A stretch of DNA of 17,907 nucleotides. Origin: Frankiales bacterium. Lineage in GTDB: Bacteria; Actinomycetota; Actinomycetes; Mycobacteriales; SCTD01. Numbering within the stretch: position 1 is the stretch's first letter; each line of letters opens with the position of its first letter. Shown in pieces: positions 1 to 6,660 of this stretch. The notes beneath the pieces were generated by a model. The model saw only the letters and a program-made list of their open reading frames with translations. It made no database searches and had not been told where the DNA came from. The stretch lies in contig JAODNB010000099.1 in assembly GCA_025464795.1 (NCBI GenBank), positions 1 to 17,907 of the forward strand, written 5' to 3'. Made by a program: the position numbers and the translations under genes.

Positions 1-462
1 CAGAAGCGCGAGAAGCAGAAGTGCGCGCGCATCTACGGCGTCCTCGAGAAGCAGTTCCGCGGCTACTACGAGGAGGCGAACAAGAAGACCGGCAAGACCG
101 GTGAGAACCTGCTCGTCATCCTCGAGAGCCGCCTCGACAACGTCGTCTACCGCGCTGGCTTCACGACCAGCCGCGACCACGCCCGTCAGGCCGTGCGCCA
201 CGGCCACGTGCTCGTGAACGGCAAGAAGGTCGACATCCCGTCCTACCGCGTCACCGCCAACGACATCGTCGAGGTGCGTGCCAAGTCCCGCGAGCTGACG
301 CCCTACGTCATCGCCCGTGAGACCGCAGGTGACCGGCCCTCCCCGCCGTGGATGGAGGTCATCCCCTCCCAGATGCGCGTCCTCGTGCACGCCCTCCCGA
401 GCCGTCAGGTGATCGACACCCCGGTCCAGGAGCAGCTCATCGTCGAGCTCTACTCGAAGTAA
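1..462 (+). CDS. rpsD: 30S ribosomal protein S4 (5' end missing)
   Basis: S4 binds 16S rRNA early in 30S assembly and helps set decoding accuracy. The reading frame is open from base 1 and ends at TAA 460-462, leaving 153 visible residues. S4 is normally about 200-210 residues, so roughly the first 50 lie upstream of the window, including any N-terminal zinc-type cysteines. The fragment opens with the conserved stretch KCARIYGVLEKQFRGYY. The S4 RNA-binding fold follows (RLDNVVYRAGF, then HGHVLVNGKKVDIPSYRV, about visible residues 44-85). The C-terminus ELYSK is typical of the family. An internal ATG-like start near 193 is not the true start because homology runs continuously through it. It lies upstream of rpoA, as in most actinobacteria, and is followed at once by a strong hairpin. 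Confidence 0.97.
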   Translation, partial: QKREKQKCARIYGVLEKQFRGYYEEANKKTGKTGENLLVILESRLDNVVYRAGFTTSRDHARQAVRHGHVLVNGKKVDIPSYRVTANDIVEVRAKSRELTPYVIARETAGDRPSPPWMEVIPSQMRVLVHALPSRQVIDTPVQEQLIVELYSK

Positions 463-470
463 GCCTCGGT

Positions 471-496
471 CGCCGGGACCCGAACGGGTCCCGGCG
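471..496 (+). terminator. Hairpin terminator or attenuator after rpsD
   Basis: A perfect 11-bp inverted repeat, CGCCGGGACCC (471-481) and GGGTCCCGGCG (486-496), closes a GAAC tetraloop only 8 bases after the rpsD stop codon. No U tract follows (GCTTCAGC), which is usual for actinobacterial terminators. Because rpoA often shares its transcript with rpsD, this may be a partial attenuator or an mRNA-stabilising stem rather than a full stop. Confidence 0.75.
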
Positions 497-574
497 GCTT
501 CAGCACGTCGCAATCCCTCAGAACGAAGTCTCACAACTCCACAACCGCGCAGGACTCGCCACCCCGTGCACCCC

Positions 575-603
575 TCGAGACCGACATATGGCGGTCGTCT
601 CGA
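575..603 (+). promoter_or_regulatory. Stem-loop in the rpoA leader
   Basis: TCGAGAC (575-581) pairs with GTCTCGA (597-603). After one bulged base (C582), GAC 583-585 pairs with GTC 594-596, giving ten pairs around an 8-base loop. The stem ends 11 bases before the rpoA Shine-Dalgarno (GAAAGGA, 615-621), so it could affect ribosome loading or mark a processing site. No convincing -35/-10 pair was found in 497-574; CATATG at 585-590 resembles a -10 but has no partner. The structure is seen; the role is inferred. Confidence 0.35.
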
Positions 604-627
604 AGACAAGTCCCGAAAGGACACAGC

Positions 628-1695
628 GTGCTCATCGCACAGCGCCCGACCCTCACTGAAGAGGTTGTCACCGACCGTCGCTCGCGGTTCGTCCTCGAGC
701 CGCTCGAGCCCGGCTTCGGCTACACCCTCGGCAACTCCATCCGCCGTACTCTGCTCAGCTCGATCCCCGGCGCCGCCGTGACGAGCATCCGCATCGACGG
801 CGTCCTCCACGAGTTCACGACCGTTCCCGGCGTGAAGGAGGACGTGACCGACCTCATCCTGAACCTCAAGGAGCTGGTCGTCTCCTCCGAGAGCGACGAG
901 CCGGTCGTCATGTACCTGCGCAAGCAGGGCCCCGGCCCGGTCACCGCCGCCGACATCGCCCCCCCGGCCGGTGTCGAGGTGCACAACCCCGACCTGCACA
1001 TCGCCACCCTGAACGGCAAGGGCCGGCTCGAGATCGAGCTGACCGTCGAGCGCGGCCGCGGCTACGTCTCCGCCGTGCAGAACAAGCAGGCCGGCCAGGA
1101 GATCGGACGCATCCCGGTCGACTCCATCTACTCGCCGGTCCTCAAGGTGACCTACAAGGTCGAGGCCACCCGCGTCGAGCAGCGCACCGACTTCGACAAG
1201 CTCGTCATCGACGTCGAGACCAAGAACAGCATGACCCCGCGGGACGCCGTCGCCAGCGCCGGCAAGACGCTGGTCGGGCTGTTCGGCCTGGCCCAGGAGC
1301 TCAACGACGAGGCAGAGGGCATCGACATCGGCCCGTCCCCGACGGACGCTGCGCTCGCTGCAGACCTGGCCCTGCCGATCGAGGAGATGGACCTGACGGT
1401 CCGCTCCTACAACTGCCTCAAGCGCGAGGGCATCCACACGGTCGGCGAGCTCGTCTCCCGCTCCGAGGCGGACCTGCTCGACATCCGCAACTTCGGCAGC
1501 AAGTCGATCGACGAGGTCAAGGTCAAGCTCCACCAGATGGGCCTCGGCCTGAAGGACTCGCCTCCCGGGTTCGACCCCTCGCAGGTGGCCAACTCCTTCG
1601 GCACGGATGAGTACGGCTCGTTCGGCGATGACACCGATGGCCTCGAGGACGACGGGGACGCCGACGGCGGCTTCGCGGAGACCGAGCAGCTCTAA
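628..1695 (+). CDS. rpoA: DNA-directed RNA polymerase subunit alpha
   Basis: The alpha dimer nucleates assembly of RNA polymerase, and its C-terminal domain contacts promoter UP elements and activators. The protein has 355 residues. The N-terminal domain shows GYTLGNSIRRTLLSSIPGAAV (about 31-51) and the dimerisation and beta-contact region (VPGVKEDVTDLILNLK). The C-terminal helix-hairpin-helix domain spans about 249-316 (VRSYNCLKREGIHTVGEL, then DIRNFGSKSIDEVK). A very acidic tail of about 35 residues follows (DDTDGLEDDGDADGG), somewhat beyond the folded core. The GTG start at 628 is supported by GAAAGGA at 615-621, six bases upstream, and by the usual N-terminus MLIAQRPTLTEE. It sits between the S4 and L17 genes, the standard order. 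Confidence 0.98.
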   Translation: MLIAQRPTLTEEVVTDRRSRFVLEPLEPGFGYTLGNSIRRTLLSSIPGAAVTSIRIDGVLHEFTTVPGVKEDVTDLILNLKELVVSSESDEPVVMYLRKQGPGPVTAADIAPPAGVEVHNPDLHIATLNGKGRLEIELTVERGRGYVSAVQNKQAGQEIGRIPVDSIYSPVLKVTYKVEATRVEQRTDFDKLVIDVETKNSMTPRDAVASAGKTLVGLFGLAQELNDEAEGIDIGPSPTDAALAADLALPIEEMDLTVRSYNCLKREGIHTVGELVSRSEADLLDIRNFGSKSIDEVKVKLHQMGLGLKDSPPGFDPSQVANSFGTDEYGSFGDDTDGLEDDGDADGGFAETEQL

Positions 1696-1704
1696 CGGCA
1701 CCAC

Positions 1705-1744
1705 CCTGTACGAGGGGCTCTCTCCTCGGGACCCCTCGTACAGG
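1705..1744 (+). terminator. Long perfect hairpin between rpoA and rplQ
   Basis: Thirteen perfect base pairs, CCTGTACGAGGGG (1705-1717) with CCCCTCGTACAGG (1732-1744), enclose a 14-base loop. The stem starts 9 bases after the rpoA stop. An alternative fold pairs CGAGG 1711-1715 with CCTCG 1724-1728. There is no U tract. Between two genes usually cotranscribed, it may act as an attenuator, an RNase stop or a processing site that sets the rpoA to rplQ ratio. Confidence 0.65.
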
Positions 1745-1783
1745 CAGCAGACCGGGATTCCGCATCCGCGGCATCGCCCCTAC

Positions 1784-1801
1784 GGAGAGATCCTTCTCTC
1801 C
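1784..1801 (+). promoter_or_regulatory. Small hairpin just upstream of the rplQ ribosome binding site
   Basis: GGAGAGA (1784-1790) pairs with TCTCTCC (1795-1801) around a 4-base loop. It ends ten bases before the rplQ Shine-Dalgarno AGGAG (1812-1816). The left arm is itself Shine-Dalgarno-like (GGAGAG) and is sequestered in the stem. A role in translation control is possible but unproven. Confidence 0.3.
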
Positions 1802-1823
1802 CGCCTCTGACAGGAGCACGGAC

Positions 1824-2510
1824 ATGCCCACACCCACCAAGGGTCCGCGCATGGGCGGCAGCCCGGCGCACGAGCGTCACATGCTGGCGAACCTCGCCAC
1901 CCAGCTGTTCGAGCACGGCCGCATCACGACGACCGAGGCCAAGGCCAAGCGGCTGCGCCCCTACGCCGAGCACCTCATCACCTTCGCCAAGCGCGGTGAC
2001 CTGCACGCCCGTCGCCAGGTCCTCAAGCGGCTCAACGACAAGAGCGTCGTCCACGTGCTTTTCGAGGAGATCGGTCCGCGCTACGAGAACCGTCCGGGCG
2101 GTTACACGCGCATCGTGAAGCTCGGGCCCCGCAAGGGCGACAACGCGCCCATGGCCCTCATCGAGCTCGTCGAGGCGCTCACGATCGCGCAGCAGGCCGT
2201 CGGTGAGGCCGAGCGCGCCCGTGGCACCAGGACCGCTCCGAAGAACGCGCCCACCGGCGCCACCCTGGAGGCCGCTGAGGAGCTCGCGGCGGAGTCCCCG
2301 ACCGCTGCCGCAGTTGTGGCCGAGGCCGGCCAGGCTGACGTCACCCCGGCCCCCGAGCAGGAGCCCGTCGAGGAGACGGCCGCTGCCGAGGTGCCCGCAG
2401 AGCCCGAGGCCGAGGTCGCTGCTGAGGCTCCGGCAGCCGAGGCTCCCGCAGCTGAGGCCGAGGCCCCCGAGGCTGCTGCCGAGGAGACCCCGGACGCTCC
2501 CCAGGAGTAA
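1824..2510 (+). CDS. rplQ: 50S ribosomal protein L17 with long Ala/Glu/Pro C-terminal tail
   Basis: L17 is a 50S assembly protein near the exit-tunnel side of the large subunit. Residues 1 to about 122 are the complete conserved L17 fold (GPRMGGSPAHERHMLANLA, ITTTEAKAKRLRPYAEHLI, then GGYTRIVKLGPRKGDNAPM). The ATG at 1824 is supported by AGGAG at 1812-1816. Residues from about 125 to 228 form an extension: a basic connector (ERARGTRTAPK) and then about 75 low-complexity residues rich in Ala, Glu and Pro, with the near-repeats EAPAAEAPAAEAEAPEAAAEE. Alanine- and acid-rich L17 tails are known in actinobacteria. This one nearly doubles the protein and is probably disordered. A strong terminator follows, closing the rpoA-rplQ unit. 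Confidence 0.97.
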   Translation: MPTPTKGPRMGGSPAHERHMLANLATQLFEHGRITTTEAKAKRLRPYAEHLITFAKRGDLHARRQVLKRLNDKSVVHVLFEEIGPRYENRPGGYTRIVKLGPRKGDNAPMALIELVEALTIAQQAVGEAERARGTRTAPKNAPTGATLEAAEELAAESPTAAAVVAEAGQADVTPAPEQEPVEETAAAEVPAEPEAEVAAEAPAAEAPAAEAEAPEAAAEETPDAPQE

Positions 2511-2528
2511 GCCTCCCCGCGCGTCTGC

Positions 2529-2560
2529 CGAGCCCGTCCCCTTCGCTGGGGGCGGGCTCG
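2529..2560 (+). terminator. Hairpin terminator after rplQ
   Basis: CGAGCCCGTCCCC (2529-2541) pairs with GGGGGCGGGCTCG (2548-2560): 13 pairs with one G-T wobble and a 6-base loop (TTCGCT). It lies 18 bases after the rplQ stop and has no U tract. It probably ends the ribosomal protein/rpoA transcript. Confidence 0.85.
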
Positions 2561-2605
2561 CGGCGTCGGCGCAGGTGTGGTGCCGTGCCCTTCGGTCGAC
2601 CGCAC

Positions 2606-2611
2606 TAGCCT
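2606..2611 (+). promoter_or_regulatory. Candidate -10 box for truA
   Basis: TAGCCT fits the actinobacterial TAnnnT -10 pattern and ends ten bases before the truA ATG at 2622. A transcript would start within a few bases of the start codon, giving a nearly leaderless mRNA. This agrees with the terminator just upstream and the lack of a Shine-Dalgarno. No clear -35 box was found. Confidence 0.5.
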
Positions 2612-2621
2612 CGGGCCGGTC

Positions 2622-3467
2622 ATGACCGAGGAGCCCGTGCGCGTGCGCATCGACCTGTCCTACGACGGGACGTCCTTCGCGGGATGGGCCGCGCAGCACG
2701 ACCAGCGCACGGTCCAGGGCGAGCTCGAGTCGGCGTTCGCGGTCATCGCCCGTCGAGATGACCTCCCGCGACTGACTGTTGCCGGCCGCACCGATGCCGG
2801 GGTGCACGCCCGTGGTCAGGTGGCGCACCTCGACCTGCCGGCAGAGCTGGCCGAGGACCGGTTGCTGCTGCGCCGGCTCAACGGGCGGCTGCCCGACGAC
2901 ATCCAGGTGCGCGCGGTGAGCAGGGCGCCCGAAGGCTTCGACGCGCGCTTCTCGGGCGTCTCGCGGACCTACGTCTACCGGGTGGCCGACGGGCCGGCCG
3001 CCGTCGACCCGCTGCGGCGCAGGGACACCCTGGAGTGGCCACGGCCGCTGGACCTGGGCAGCGTCCGCGCCGGCTCATCGGGCCTGGTGGGGCTGCAGGA
3101 CTTCGCTGCCTACTGCAAGAAGCGTGAAGGAGCGACCACGATCCGGACGCTGCTGCGGCTCGACTGGGAGCGGCTGCCGGACGGCGTCCTGGAGGCCACG
3201 GTGCAGGCGGATGCGTTCTGCCACTCGATGGTCCGGTCGCTCATCGGCGCGCTGCTCGCGGTCGGAGACGGCCGGCGCGAGCCGTCCTGGCCGGCCGAGC
3301 TGCTGACCTCGACCGTCCGCGCGACCGGGGTGCTGGTCGCCCCGGCGCACGGGTTGACGCTGGTCGCCGTCGAGTACCCGCCGGACGACCAGCTGCTGGC
3401 CCGTCAGGAGGTCACCCGCCGGTCCCGGCCGCCCTTAGCGGGGAGCAGTCAGGCCGACGAGGGTTGA
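2622..3467 (+). CDS. truA: tRNA pseudouridine(38-40) synthase TruA
   Basis: TruA converts uridines 38-40 in the anticodon arm of many tRNAs to pseudouridine. The protein has 281 residues, a normal length. The catalytic Asp is D58 in GRTDAGVHARGQ (E. coli D60 by family alignment). Other family landmarks are the N-terminal strand RIDLSYDGTSFAGWA, RVSRTYVYRV-type core residues, and VQADAFCHSMVRSLIGALLAVG near the C-terminus. The reading frame is open further upstream to 2577, but the extra 15 residues are not family-like and overlap the candidate -10 box, so ATG 2622 is preferred. The stop codon TGA (3465-3467) lies inside a TTGACG that may be the -35 element of the next gene. Confidence 0.95.
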   Translation: MTEEPVRVRIDLSYDGTSFAGWAAQHDQRTVQGELESAFAVIARRDDLPRLTVAGRTDAGVHARGQVAHLDLPAELAEDRLLLRRLNGRLPDDIQVRAVSRAPEGFDARFSGVSRTYVYRVADGPAAVDPLRRRDTLEWPRPLDLGSVRAGSSGLVGLQDFAAYCKKREGATTIRTLLRLDWERLPDGVLEATVQADAFCHSMVRSLIGALLAVGDGRREPSWPAELLTSTVRATGVLVAPAHGLTLVAVEYPPDDQLLARQEVTRRSRPPLAGSSQADEG

Positions 3468-3492
3468 CGCCGGTTGCCCGTCTGGTTAACCC
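3464..3492 (+). promoter_or_regulatory. Candidate promoter for the ABC-F/GNAT pair
   Basis: TTGACG (3464-3469), overlapping the truA stop, and TAACCC (3487-3492) are separated by 17 bases, a good sigma-70-type arrangement with a weak sixth -10 base. A second possibility is GATCAT (3517-3522), exactly six bases before ATG 3529, which would give a leaderless mRNA as proposed for pepN and glmS. Only one need be used. Confidence 0.4.
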
Positions 3493-3528
3493 CTCGCAGG
3501 CCGACGGCGCATGCCAGATCATGGGTGC

Positions 3529-5151
3529 ATGGGGTACGTCGACTGCCAGTCACTGAGCTACGTCCTGCCGGACGGGCGGGTCCTGTTCGACGAGGCCAGC
3601 TTCCGGGTCGGCGACGGGACGAAGACCGCACTGGTGGGTGCGAACGGCACCGGCAAGACCACGCTGCTGCGGATCATCGCCGGCGACCTCGCACCCCATG
3701 CCGGCGCGGTCGCGCGTGAAGGCGGGCTCGGGGTCATGCGCCAGTTCATCGGCTCGATCCGCGACGAGAGCGAGGTCCGCGACCTGCTGCTCGACCTCGC
3801 CCCGCCGGACGTCAGCAAGGCCGGCCGAGCGCTCGAGAAGGCCGAGCTCGCGATGATGGAGCACGAGGACGAGAAGACCCAGATGCGCTACGCCACAGCG
3901 CTCTCCGACTGGGGAGACGCGCACGGCTACGAGGCCGAGGTGCAGTGGGACGTGTGCACGATGGCGGCGCTCGGGATGCCGTACGAGAAGGCGATGTACC
4001 GCAAGCTGAGCACCCTGAGCGGCGGTGAGCAGAAGCGGCTCGCGCTCGAGGCGCTGCTCCGCGGACCTGATTCGGTGCTGCTGCTCGACGAGCCGGACAA
4101 CTACCTGGACGTCCCCGGCAAGCGGTGGCTCGAGGCGGCACTGGCCGAGTCGCCGAAGACCGTGCTGTTCGTCAGCCACGACCGCGAGCTGCTGAGCAAC
4201 GTGGCCACGCGCGTCGTCACGGTCGAGGCCCACGGCACCTGGGTCCACGGTGGCGGCTTCGGCAACTACTACGAGGCTCGGCAGGCCCGCCGCGACCGGC
4301 TCGGGGAGCTGCACAAGCGCTGGGACGAGGAGAACGCCCGCTTGAAGGCGCTCGTGCTCAAGCTGCGCGAGCAGGCCAAGATCAGCCCGGACATGGCCTC
4401 CCGCTACAGCGCCATGGTCACGCGCTACGACAAGTTCCTCGAGGCGGGCCCGCCCCCGGAGCAGGTGGTGGACCAGAAGGTCACCATGAAGCTCCGCGGC
4501 GGTCGTACGGGGGTGAGGGCGGTCACGGCCGAGAAGCTCGAGCTGACCGGCCTGATGAAGCCGTTCGACCTCGAGGTCTTCTACGGCGAGCGCGTCGGGG
4601 TGCTGGGGTCCAACGGCTCGGGCAAGTCGCACTTCCTGCGGTTGCTGGCGGGGCAGGACGTGGCGCACACCGGCGTCGCGAAGCTCGGTGCTCGCGTGGT
4701 TGCGGGCTGGTTCGCGCAGACGCACGACTCGCCAGAGCTCTACGGGAAGACGCTGACCGAGGTGCTGCACCGCGGCGACGGGGACCGGCGGGGGATGGAG
4801 CGCGGCCAGGCCATCGGGGCGCTGCGCCGCTACGAGCTCCAGGAGCAGGCGGACCAGGTCTTCGACTCGCTGTCGGGTGGCCAGCAGGCTCGGTTCCAGG
4901 TGCTCCTGCTCGAGCTCGGTGGGGCCACCCTGCTGCTGCTCGACGAGCCGACGGACAACCTCGACCTCGCTTCCGCTGAAGCCCTCGAGGAGGGGCTCGA
5001 GGCCTTCGACGGCACCGTCCTCGCCGTCACGCATGACCGCTGGTTCGCCCGGGGGTTCGACCGGTTCCTCGTGTTCGGGGCCTCGGGCGAGGTCTACGAG
5101 TCGGACGAGCCGGTCTGGGACGAGGGCAGAGTCGTCCGGACCCGCGGATGA
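3529..5151 (+). CDS. ABC-F family ATPase (two ATP-binding cassettes, no membrane domain)
   Basis: ABC-F proteins are soluble twin-cassette ATPases that act mostly on the ribosome, as translation factors or antibiotic-protection factors. Of 540 residues, cassette 1 has Walker A GANGTGKT (37-44), signature LSGGEQKR, Walker B LLLDEPDNYLD and switch VSHDR. Cassette 2 has GSNGSGKS, LSGGQQAR, LLLLDEPTDNLD and VTHDR. A charged linker (about RRDRLGELHKRWDEENARLK) joins them, and no membrane segment is seen. Both catalytic Glu residues are present. The first cassette reads DEPDNYLD rather than the common DEPTNHLD. ATG 3529 is chosen over ATG 3511 because actinobacterial homologues, as I recall, begin MGYVDV; neither start has a good Shine-Dalgarno. 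It overlaps the next gene by 4 bases. Whether it is a housekeeping or a resistance factor cannot be told from sequence. Confidence 0.88.
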   Translation: MGYVDCQSLSYVLPDGRVLFDEASFRVGDGTKTALVGANGTGKTTLLRIIAGDLAPHAGAVAREGGLGVMRQFIGSIRDESEVRDLLLDLAPPDVSKAGRALEKAELAMMEHEDEKTQMRYATALSDWGDAHGYEAEVQWDVCTMAALGMPYEKAMYRKLSTLSGGEQKRLALEALLRGPDSVLLLDEPDNYLDVPGKRWLEAALAESPKTVLFVSHDRELLSNVATRVVTVEAHGTWVHGGGFGNYYEARQARRDRLGELHKRWDEENARLKALVLKLREQAKISPDMASRYSAMVTRYDKFLEAGPPPEQVVDQKVTMKLRGGRTGVRAVTAEKLELTGLMKPFDLEVFYGERVGVLGSNGSGKSHFLRLLAGQDVAHTGVAKLGARVVAGWFAQTHDSPELYGKTLTEVLHRGDGDRRGMERGQAIGALRRYELQEQADQVFDSLSGGQQARFQVLLLELGGATLLLLDEPTDNLDLASAEALEEGLEAFDGTVLAVTHDRWFARGFDRFLVFGASGEVYESDEPVWDEGRVVRTRG

Positions 5152-5612
5152 CCCGGATCGAGGTCCTGACCCCCGCGGACTGGCGGGCCTGGCGCGAGCT
5201 GCGGCTCGAGGCCCTGCGGGACACCCCGATCGGCTTCGGGGAGCTCCACGCCGATGCCCTGCTGCGGTCCGACGACGAGTGGCAGGAGCGGATGGGCTGG
5301 CCCGGCCTCCGACTCCTCGCGTACGACCCCGATGACGCGCCGGTCGGGATGGCCGGCGGGTTCCACACCCCGGAGGGCGTCCCGGTCCTGTTCGGTGTCT
5401 ACGTCCGTCCCGAGTCCCGCGGCCAGGGCGTGCTGGCCCAGCTGGTGGACGTGGTCCAGGCGTGGGCTGCCCCCGATCCGCTCACGCTCGACGTCCACGA
5501 GGACAACTCCCGGGCGCACGCCGCCTACCTCAAGCTCGGGTTCGTCGAGACGGGGAAGCGCACGGCCGGTGGTGGCATCGACGGCCGCGACCTGGTCCAC
5601 ATGGTCCGCTGA
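5148..5612 (+). CDS. GNAT family N-acetyltransferase
   Basis: GNAT enzymes transfer an acetyl group from acetyl-CoA to an amine. The protein has 154 residues, one complete domain. The acetyl-CoA pyrophosphate loop is at VRPESRGQGVLAQLV (R91-G92-Q93-G94), after the strand VPVLFGVYV. The second conserved block is LDVHEDNSRAHAAYLKLGFVETGKR (about 114-138), the usual motif B with the Asn and Tyr seen in many members. The substrate cannot be predicted. The ATG start overlaps the ABC-F stop (ATGA, 5148-5151), so the two are probably translationally coupled and may share a process. rplM follows from its own promoter. Confidence 0.9.
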   Translation: MTRIEVLTPADWRAWRELRLEALRDTPIGFGELHADALLRSDDEWQERMGWPGLRLLAYDPDDAPVGMAGGFHTPEGVPVLFGVYVRPESRGQGVLAQLVDVVQAWAAPDPLTLDVHEDNSRAHAAYLKLGFVETGKRTAGGGIDGRDLVHMVR

Positions 5613-5621
5613 GCCTGCTCT

Positions 5622-5651
5622 TTGCAGCCGGCACCCGCTCTCAGGTATCGT
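5622..5651 (+). promoter_or_regulatory. Promoter for rplM-rpsI
   Basis: TTGCAG (5622-5627) and TATCGT (5646-5651) are 18 bases apart, close to the sigma-70 consensus spacing and the best -35/-10 pair in the window. Transcription would start near 5658, leaving a leader of about 80 bases before the rplM GTG. Confidence 0.65.
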
Positions 5652-5656
5652 GGCGG

Positions 5657-5705
5657 GCTGCTGTGGGTAGCAGCGCGGCGCTCTGTCGCCTTTCGCGCCC
5701 GCCGC
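5657..5705 (+). promoter_or_regulatory. Structured leader of the rplM mRNA
   Basis: Two stems lie directly downstream of the predicted start point. GCTGCT (5657-5662) pairs with AGCAGC (5669-5674) around GTGGGT. GCGGCG (5675-5680) pairs with CGCCGC (5700-5705) around a 19-base loop. They stack with no base between them. L13 leaders that mediate autoregulation are known in other bacteria; this is offered only as a possible analogue. The purine-rich ribosome binding site is AGAAGAG (5726-5732), 8 bases before the start. Confidence 0.35.
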
Positions 5706-5740
5706 CCCCCAAGACTGAGCCGTAGAGAAGAGCAGATCCC

Positions 5741-6183
5741 GTGCGCACGTACCAGCCCAAGCCGTCTGACGTGACCCGCCAGTGGCACGTCATCGACGCG
5801 AGCGACATCGTGCTCGGCCGCCTGGCCAGCCAGGCAGCCATCCTGCTCCGCGGCAAGCACAAGCCGTACTACGCGCCGCACCTCGACACCGGTGACTTCG
5901 TCGTCGTCATCAACGCCGGCAAGATCGTCATGACCGGCAACAAGGCGGCTCAGTCGCGGGTCCACCGCCACTCCGGTTACCCCGGTGGTCTGACGAGCAC
6001 GCCGTACGCCGAGGTCCTTGCGACCCGCCCCGAGCGGATCATCGAGAAGGCGATCAAGGGCATGCTCCCGCACAACACGCTGGGCCGTCAGATGCTGTCC
6101 AAGCTGAAGGTGTACGCCGGCCCGACCCACCCCCACCAGGCGCAGAGCCCGGTTCCCTACGAGCTCAGCCAGGTGTCCCAGTA

Positions 6184-6184
<1 letters not shown>
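5741..6184 (+). CDS. rplM: 50S ribosomal protein L13
   Basis: L13 is an early-assembly 50S protein. It has 147 residues, the full family length. The conserved core is WHVIDASDIVLGRLASQAA (about 15-33), GDFVVVINAGKIVMTGNK, HSGYPGGL and MLPHNTLGRQMLSKLKVYAG, with the family C-terminal HPHQAQSP region. The GTG start at 5741 has AGAAGAG 8 bases upstream and gives the usual N-terminus MRTYQPKPSDV. Its stop overlaps the rpsI start by one base (TAATG), the tight L13-S9 coupling found in most bacteria. Confidence 0.98.
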
Positions 6185-6588
<404 letters not shown>

Positions 6589-6599
6589 CCATTCGTCCT

Positions 6600-6630
6600 G
6601 CGAGGCGGCTTCCACGGGGAGCCGCCTCGC
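6600..6630 (+). terminator. Hairpin terminator after rpsI
   Basis: A perfect 11-bp stem, GCGAGGCGGCT (6600-6610) with AGCCGCCTCGC (6620-6630), encloses a 9-base loop. No U tract follows. It separates the rplM-rpsI unit from glmM. Confidence 0.85.
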
Positions 6631-6660
6631 GGCATGTTCCAGGGGATTCGAGGGGACGGG

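Noticed and set aside
3484..3491. GGTTAACC palindrome as a repressor site
   Set aside because: An 8-base palindrome is easily found by chance and has no second copy nearby. It overlaps the candidate -10 box, which explains it as well.
3550..5034. A 494-residue minus-strand frame opposite the ABC-F gene
   Set aside because: It shadows the + strand gene, whose Walker A, signature and Walker B motifs are all intact; no family features are seen in the antisense product.
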